Assembly: GCF_024586455.1 (NCBI RefSeq)
Contig: NC_065919.1
Coordinates: 39,532,839-39,596,838 of the forward strand
Reading direction: 5' to 3'
Length of the DNA stretch: 64,000 nt
Origin: Bactrocera neohumeralis
Lineage: Eukaryota; Arthropoda; Insecta; Diptera; Tephritidae
Below are positions 58,089 to 64,000 of the stretch, in pieces. The notes under the pieces were generated by a model, which saw nothing but the letters and a program-made list of their open reading frames with translations, searched no databases and had not been told where the DNA came from. How positions within the stretch are numbered: the first letter of the stretch is position 1; each line of letters opens with the position of its first letter. The translations under genes and the position numbers were made by a program.

Positions 58089-58917
58089 CAAGGTGCTTTC
58101 CAAAGCAAACAAGACTTAAAAAAAAAACAGAAAAAATGGTTTTTTCGGCAAAATCAATTCATTTTATTCAAAATAGTCTCCTTCTGCTTCACTACAGCTT
58201 TTTGTACGGTCAAAAAGCATGTCGAACGAGTGTTTTAGCTCGTTGGCCGGTATGACCGTCCGTATGCCGGTGCAAGCCTTTTGAATGACCCTTACGTCTG
58301 CATAACGTTTTCCTTTCATGGGAAAAAAAGGAAGAAGTCGCACGGTGCCATATCAGGTGAATACGGGAGTGGTTAATGGTTAAAATGTGATTTTTGGTCA
58401 AATAATCGGTCACAAGCGTCGAATCGAATGTTGGATTCTGAGCAATTTTTGGTCGCCAGTCAATTTGTGCGGAAGAAACCGTGCACACACCTTTCGTAAA
58501 CCCAAATGTTCGGTCAAAATGCGATAAATCGATGTTTTGGAGATGTTCAATTCTATTTCCATGAATTCCAATGATGATTTCGGTTGATTTTTGATGAATT
58601 CACGTATAGTTTCAATGAAATTTCCGGTGATCACGGCAATCATCGCCATAAACTTGAAACGTTTCGGTAAAAGTGTTATCAATTTTAAAACAAAATTTAA
58701 TGTTGGTTCTTTGTTCGAAGCTCATTTTCGCACCGATAACACAAACATACTGACACTTAAAACGCAATAACTTCACTTCCAATCCATGAAATGGCATGGC
58801 TCACTGGACAATCGATAAAGATAGCAGATTCTAACGCACCAGTCGACATATATGTAGATGGCGCCAACAGGGGTCGCTAGATTCAAAAAGTCCTGTTTAC
58901 TTTGGAACGCATCTTGT
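58089..58917 (-). mobile_element. mariner relic (M12) with TIRs and TA flanks
   Basis: The TIRs CAAGGTGCTTTCCAAAGCAA... (58089) and inverted CAAGATGCGTTCCAAAGTAA... (58917) are flanked by TA on both sides. Minus-strand frames give MSFEQRTNIKFCFKIDNTFT, VYGDDC, REFIKNQPKSSLEFMEIELN, ISKTSIYRILTEHLGLRKVC and LTGDQKLLRIQHS. The sequence then jumps to LTINHSRIHL and the CDFF-to-KGKRYAD part with frameshifts. The catalytic centre between them is deleted. Confidence 0.88.
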
Positions 58918-59389
58918 ATTTTATTGGATAAATATTCCTTGAACCATGTCCTATATTTCATATCACTTCTTCAGCACTTATGCCGTATTTCAACACTCTT
59001 CAAGTTCTACAAGGAAGAAGAATCTAACATACATAGCACTTATTTTGTACAGAGGTGTACTAGAGTAAAATAAATTATGTATAACCTCAGCCAATATCTT
59101 TACGGGAAGTTTGGAAATTTTATGTGGCATAGTTTTACATGACTAATAGAACGAGAATTCAAAAATTACGCTGCACCGACCGCGAGTGCTTGCATAGGCG
59201 ATGGCTTTTCTTTTAGCAGCAGAAACAATTGATTTACTAAAGGAGTAAAAGTAAGAAAAAATGTCGTAATAATCGAGCAAAATCTCAACGAAATGCCACA
59301 TCTCATTGCAAGTAATGGGAGTATTAGCATTTCACAAAATAGTACCAATCACAACAAAGAGTCACAAATCAAAGCGCAATGAAGAGGCA
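58918..59389. other. Spacer, nothing recognised
   Basis: A minus-strand ORF at 59166-59348 is hydrophobic but shows no family match or splice context. Confidence 0.3.
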
Positions 59390-59478
59390 ATGAGCCAGCA
59401 AGGCTACACCGACGATAATGTGAACTTGAAATTTCTCATACGTGTTCCAACCACACTGTCATGCCGCATGAGTGGCGA
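59390..59478 (+). CDS. Weak candidate coding exon
   Basis: The ATG at 59390 opens MSQQGYTDDNVNLKFLIRVP then TTLSCRMSGE before a stop. Codon choice looks coding (GGC, TAC, ACC, GTG, AAC, CTC) and a GT at 59479 (GGCGA|GTAAAT) could be a donor. If instead ATGAGCCAG ends an intron (AG before 59399), the frame would follow exon 54601-54741 in phase 0. However, the upstream bases are purine-rich, a poor acceptor context. No domain is recognised. Confidence 0.25.
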
Positions 59479-59482
59479 GTAA

Positions 59483-60354
59483 ATCATTTTTAAATTTATT
59501 AATTTTTTTAATTCTGGTTTTTTACACCCAAATAAAAAATTGATATGTGAAAAATCAATATAGCAGCATGCCTCCTCACAGTGTAGTGCGAATAATTACG
59601 GAGATTTCATATGAAAAATAATGCAATAAATAATTATCGAGCTGAGATGCAATTTTAATCGAAAACAACAACATATACTTGTATGTAAGAGCTGAGAAAA
59701 TATTTTGCTGTTCGCAAGGGGCACGTCGCCAGCATATTAATCACTTATTTATGAACCATTTCAGAATTTTACTCTTTTTATATCGTTTACCTATAAGGTA
59801 GGCTAATTTTGTTTAAATGACTCTACAGACCATTAGCGCGATACGTGACAACTGACTAGCAGGCATGATTCCGGGGGGAATTGTATGTGAAAGAATGGTA
59901 GAGAGTTTATATATACAACTGTGAAACTTCAACTCTGCCACTTTTTAGAGTTCATTGTGATTTGTAGAAATTTCGGTCCGATTTTAATTGATCGACGTTT
60001 ACAAATTATCAAAATCCATATTAATAAATCCTGTCGAGTTAAACAATTTATGTTGCATGCTTCGGCAGTAATATTACAAACATATAAGATTTGTATCTAA
60101 TGCAGAATCTAGGCTAACCTTAAGTGTTTGCATTTCAAATTTTTAAAATAAGCTATTTTCCCGAAGAACTGTGCAATTTTCTCATTACAAAATATAAACT
60201 GGTGTACTAATTATGATTTAGGTAATTTGGCTAACTTCAATACTAACATTCACTGTAATTCGTCGGACGTCGATTCTAAATCTTATTTGTCTTTGTCAAA
60301 CGATGATCAAAATAATTATAATATCATGATATCACATTATATTGGTAATCAAGC
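59483..60354. other. AT-rich DNA, nothing recognised
   Basis: No coding or repeat evidence. Confidence 0.35.
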
Positions 60355-61020
60355 GACCGGCCCAAAACGTGAAATAATCTGCTCACCGAAGTGTTCTCTC
60401 CATAAACCCATTGATTTATGCGATATGTAGGAAGTGGCGCCGTCTTGTTAAAACCAAATGTCGCTAGGATCACGAGCTTCAATTTCAGGCATCAAATAAT
60501 CGGTTATTATGGCGCGATAACGGTCGCCATCATTTTTGAAGAAATGTTAACCGATCAAATGCGGCAATTTTGTTTGTTTACATACCCATGGAGCCAGAAC
60601 GCTTCAACATTGAAACAAATTTTGCTCGAAAACGTGTTGGAACTTTTCAAGAGCTGATAGAACGATAATGATTGCGAATATCGGGCGGTTTCAGTTCTTG
60701 CACAAGCTCTGTTTTATACGCTTTCGATTTAAGATCTCGACGTAAAATACATACGTCAGTCCGAGTAGCTGCGAACGGCACCGAATCGACTCTTCACAGT
60801 CTTCGTGTACACTTTCAGCTACGGCTGCCACACTTTCTTCACTGCGTGCTGGACGTGGTCTATTCGGTACAATATTATCCAATAATGAATGCTGGGTCTC
60901 AAGATGGGTGATAGTTTTACGAATAGTTCGCTCAGTAGGTCAATTATGTTGACCATAAGTTGAGCGAAGCGCGAAAGTTGAACGATTTGTAAACGGTGTT
61001 CAGGCGTAAGTCTTTCCATG
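60355..61020 (-). mobile_element. IS630/Tc1-type transposase relic (M13)
   Basis: On the minus strand the N-terminus reads MERLTPEHRLQIVQL (61020), then TIRKTITHLETQHSLLDNIV, RPRPARSEESVAAVAESVHE, SIRCRSQLLGLT. After a central deletion come DGDRYRAIITDYLMPEIEA, IWF followed by a stop, QDGATSYISHKS and EHFGEQIISRFGPVA. The QDGA block holds the second catalytic Asp. This differs from the DD34D mariners in the window and resembles the IS630-like DDE group common in insects. Stops, frameshifts and deletion make it inactive. Confidence 0.78.
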
Positions 61021-62460
61021 ATGAAATGCCAAACAATACTGATAAAAAAAAATCATCACAGCTTGACACTACTCACACATGATCTGTCAAAAAAAAAGCC
61101 AATTGATGGCAAGGAGCACTACTTAAATCACCCTTTATACGCATGGTCCGCAACTATCTTATATCAGGCTGAAATTTATTTATTGCATCTGGAATCGTAC
61201 TCCATGACATGATTTAAATGCTATTCGTTCTAGCTAAAGTTTTCATGTAGCATTTATGCCATAAGAAATCAGCATTGATTTTTCCGAAAAAATACTTTTC
61301 TCTAAAGGCTTCACCGATATTTATTTCGTTTATAATTGAAGAGTAAAATACATAATGACGCAAATACCACGAATAGCTTCAAATTCGAAATGTCGCCTCA
61401 TTTACATGATCCCAAGATGAGGAACGCAAATCAGAAATTAATTGATTATGAGAATTTGAACTACTCTATGTACAAGTATAACAATACTTGTTTTGCAAGC
61501 AGGTTTGTAAAGTAGAAACGCCTGATCGACATGGAGTTCGCAAAATCCACTTGCTGCCATATCATTATAAGTCAAATGCAACACAACACGACGCAGACAC
61601 CCACCTGGTGACCGGTACTTAGAACCCAACGGACTCACATACATACATATGATACTTCATATAAGTATATATATACAATGTGCTATTTTCCTTAAGTATA
61701 TTCCCGAATGAGAAATATGTGTCTCACTCCTTTTCTGGTGTGGGTTTTCCCTACCGTTGGCGATCAGCTTTATGGTAGTCAGTGTTGTATTAAGCGCTTC
61801 CATTTTACTTTAACCACCAACTCTGGTAGTGCTTGGACAAGTCTAACGCTTATGATGAAAAAGTGTCTGCTTCCGTTAATAAACGGTTCTATTGGTAGGG
61901 TTAGGGGAAAAGCTCATTTAATATGCGCGTTGTGCGGTGCCACTAACCTCCGAGACACATGCGTACTTGTGCGCTGGGACTATTGGCAGGAAGACTTGGC
62001 GGCCACGGCAACAGGTGTAACGTGTCAAGTGAATTCAAGAACTGCCAGTAACATAGTATGTGTGCTCGTTCATGCACTTACATATATTTCATGTGTATAT
62101 TTATGCGCTTGTAGGTTCCCAGTTGTCGTTGTACATTTTAGATTAGTTTTAATAATTTTAGTTTTTCATCATGGCACTTCCTTAAGCGGTTTGGGGTTTC
62201 ATATTCTATTGCGAGTTCTCTTTTATTATTTTTGATTTTGTACTGCTTCCTCGGTGCTTTAGTTTGGTATAATGAATTAGCGTGTGTATACGAGTATTAG
62301 TATTTGATAAACTTTCATAAAATTATTGAATATTCAAATTAATTTTCGTTTTGCTTTTTTCTTTGGTTTTCTTGTACTTGCAGCTCTCTTTCTTATTGTT
62401 TTTATTAATTTGTAATTATAAACGCGCTACACGCAACTACCTTTACACCGTTTAACGGCA
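61021..62460. other. Unassigned DNA with a 175-codon ORF
   Basis: A plus-strand ORF at 61708-62235 is open for 175 codons, but its peptide is a mix of Leu/Val/Cys runs with no family motif, signal or splice context. It may be chance in a low-stop region or part of an old unknown repeat. The remainder is anonymous. Confidence 0.3.
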
Positions 62461-62651
62461 CATCCGGCGGAAATTCGTTTTTGGCTATATTCATATTGGC
62501 GGCGAACGGAACGCATAGTGGAGCTGGCGAACACACACACAAACGCAACTAGTGGGTGGAACAACAAGTGCTCTGCCAAAATTTTGTACGCGACAAACGG
62601 CGAAGAGTTCGTGCTGCCCTTATTTGCGGAAGTCTGACAAAATGTCTGTGG
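62461..62651 (+). CDS. Candidate 5' UTR and first codons of a plus-strand gene
   Basis: TCTGACAAAATGTCTGTGG|GTAAGTTC combines an excellent fly start context (ACAAAATG, ATG at 62642) with a strong donor at 62652. The exon would encode Met-Ser-Val and one base of the next codon. The upstream 180 bases are GC-richer and free of transposon motifs, as expected of a 5' UTR. No further exon is visible, so this stays a candidate. Confidence 0.35.
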
Positions 62652-63834
62652 GTAAGTTCATACGCAGCGATAAGCAAATGTGATATACATATGTATATGT
62701 GGCTGCCACCATATTCGTTGCTCGCCTTTAAGGTGAACATGGGGCATATGTTTTCGCCCTAATAAACTTAGCAAATTGCCAAAGCACAGTTATTGTTTTG
62801 GTTCAATGTTTCTGTGTGATTGTGTAGAAATTAGTGACGAATTAGTTTTACGACCTTTTTATTGCTGTGTGGAACATATGTTTCGATCAGCGATTAGCCT
62901 TTGATTTGACAATGTAATACCATAACATTTCTTTGACAAATAGTAAAATTTTCATAATGAAACCATTTTTAGGCTTAAGAAATAAAGTTTTAAGTGCTTC
63001 TAAAAACGGGAAACCGTTAATTGTTGCCATGCCATAAAGCAACAAAGTCACGTGCACAGTGAAGCTTATTTGCACCGTCTCTATTCCTCATTTCTACTAA
63101 AGTGGCTTTTTAAAAAAATATTTGCTTTATTAAAGTTCCCCAAAAGGATTTGGGTTTAGTTAAGGCAAATATATAAGTTTACATATGTGTCTGTTTAGCC
63201 TAGAGAATATCGATAAACCCGTAGTAACAAGGAAAGAATATTTCAACCAAGTGGGTCTTTTTTGCTATCGTTAGAAAGTATGGTTACTAAAAAAATTGAT
63301 GTTAAGTATTCTGCTTTTGTTATATAGGCATATTATGTTGTATTTCCAAGAGAGTGCTTACTTAAAAGTTTGTTCAGTCAGAGAAGTCCTCCATTTCTCT
63401 GATTAGAATCTGATTGACTTCTTCCAAAGTTTCGGTGTGTTCGTTCAAGATAACCAGTTATAATAAGACATCAGTTCCAAAATCGAAAAAAGAAATTAAT
63501 TTGTCTTTACTACTGATTTAAGTTAAATTAGGTTGATGTGGAACAATTAGAAATAAAAATTCATTTAGAAATAAATATTCCTTCATTTAGGACAATGAGC
63601 ATATACTCGATGTCCCAAATCAAATGACAAACAGACATACAAAATCACATTTTCCAAACAATGATATATATATCCTACATCCGTAATATACACAGACTTA
63701 TTTTCGAGACATTTATTGGCTTTCTGAAATATTACATCATTATACGTAGTATATGGGAGTTGGGGTAGTATCGACACGATTTTATCTATTCTTGCCAATA
63801 CAACATTCTATTACCATACCACAAAATGTTTCCT
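62652..63834. other. AT-rich DNA, possible intron
   Basis: No coding or repeat evidence. Confidence 0.3.
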
Positions 63835-64000
63835 GGGTTTCACCAATCATATGGAGTAAAGTCAGTCGGATGTTCCAAAAACTTCATATTAGTGTTATGG
63901 GGGCTGGGTCAAGCTTTCGCCCAATTTTATTTATTTTAGGCACAAATACACTGTTGTGAGTAAAACAAATTCTGTAATTTTCTTTGAGATAACATAAATA
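63835..64000 (-). mobile_element. DINE-1/HINE-like family A, copy i (runs off the window)
   Basis: ATCATATGGAGTAAAGTCAG, TTTTAGGCACAAATACACTG and GAGTAAAACA match the copy at 33866-33966 in order and orientation. Confidence 0.7.

Noticed and set aside
59166..59348. Hydrophobic 60-residue minus-strand ORF
   Set aside because: Short, no promoter or splice signals, and AT-rich codon runs can mimic a membrane helix.
61708..62235. 175-codon plus-strand ORF
   Set aside because: No domain, no similarity I recognise, Leu/Val/Cys-rich and without splice or start context. Likely chance in a stretch with few stops.
1..64000. Search for tRNA genes, rRNA and CRISPR-like arrays
   Set aside because: No GTTCRANNC-type box with a matching cloverleaf, no rDNA motif and no regularly spaced repeats were seen by eye. 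Short simple repeats such as catatgtacatac are common microsatellites.

Overview
The window looks like nuclear DNA of a cyclorrhaphan fly, most likely a tephritid fruit fly. This is an inference from three things: AT-rich sequence full of catatgtacatac-type microsatellites, genes with small introns and GT/AG borders, and a dense mix of dipteran transposon families (mariner, RTE, BEL/Pao, hAT, Helitron and DINE-1-like elements). I see no tRNA or rRNA gene and no CRISPR array.

Layout. 1-925: decayed 3' end of a BEL/Pao retroelement and a possible LTR. 1.2-13.1 kb: a Helitron terminus with an RTE LINE inserted in it, a run of five Tc1/mariner-type relics, a DINE-1-like repeat joined to a Helitron helicase fragment, and a nearly full-length RTE inserted in that helicase with a clear target duplication. 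13.6-17.4 kb: a large imperfect foldback, a mariner tail and an RTE endonuclease fragment. 18.1-18.8 kb: an intact three-exon cystatin gene (minus strand). 19-22 kb: a DINE-1-like repeat split by a TTAA-type MITE and another insertion, then a mariner relic. 22.2-28.4 kb: a six-coding-exon C2H2 zinc-finger gene (minus strand, 1304 residues, 15 fingers). 29-36.7 kb: a hAT element, its internally deleted derivative, DINE-1-like copies and RTE/mariner pieces. 36.7-51.4 kb: GC-richer promoter-like islands interspersed with transposon fragments, including an RTE copy with the inverted structure left by twin priming. 51-64 kb: a probable 5' region of a plus-strand gene (coding exon 54601-54741), further mariner and IS630-like relics, and two weaker candidate exons near 59.4 and 62.6 kb.

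Only the cystatin and the zinc-finger protein are complete, well-supported host genes. Every exon junction in both keeps frame: 378 and 3915 coding bases, both divisible by three. Every transposon ORF is broken. The most informative content is structural: nested insertions, target-site duplications, twin priming, and the physical link between a DINE-1-like repeat and a Helitron helicase.
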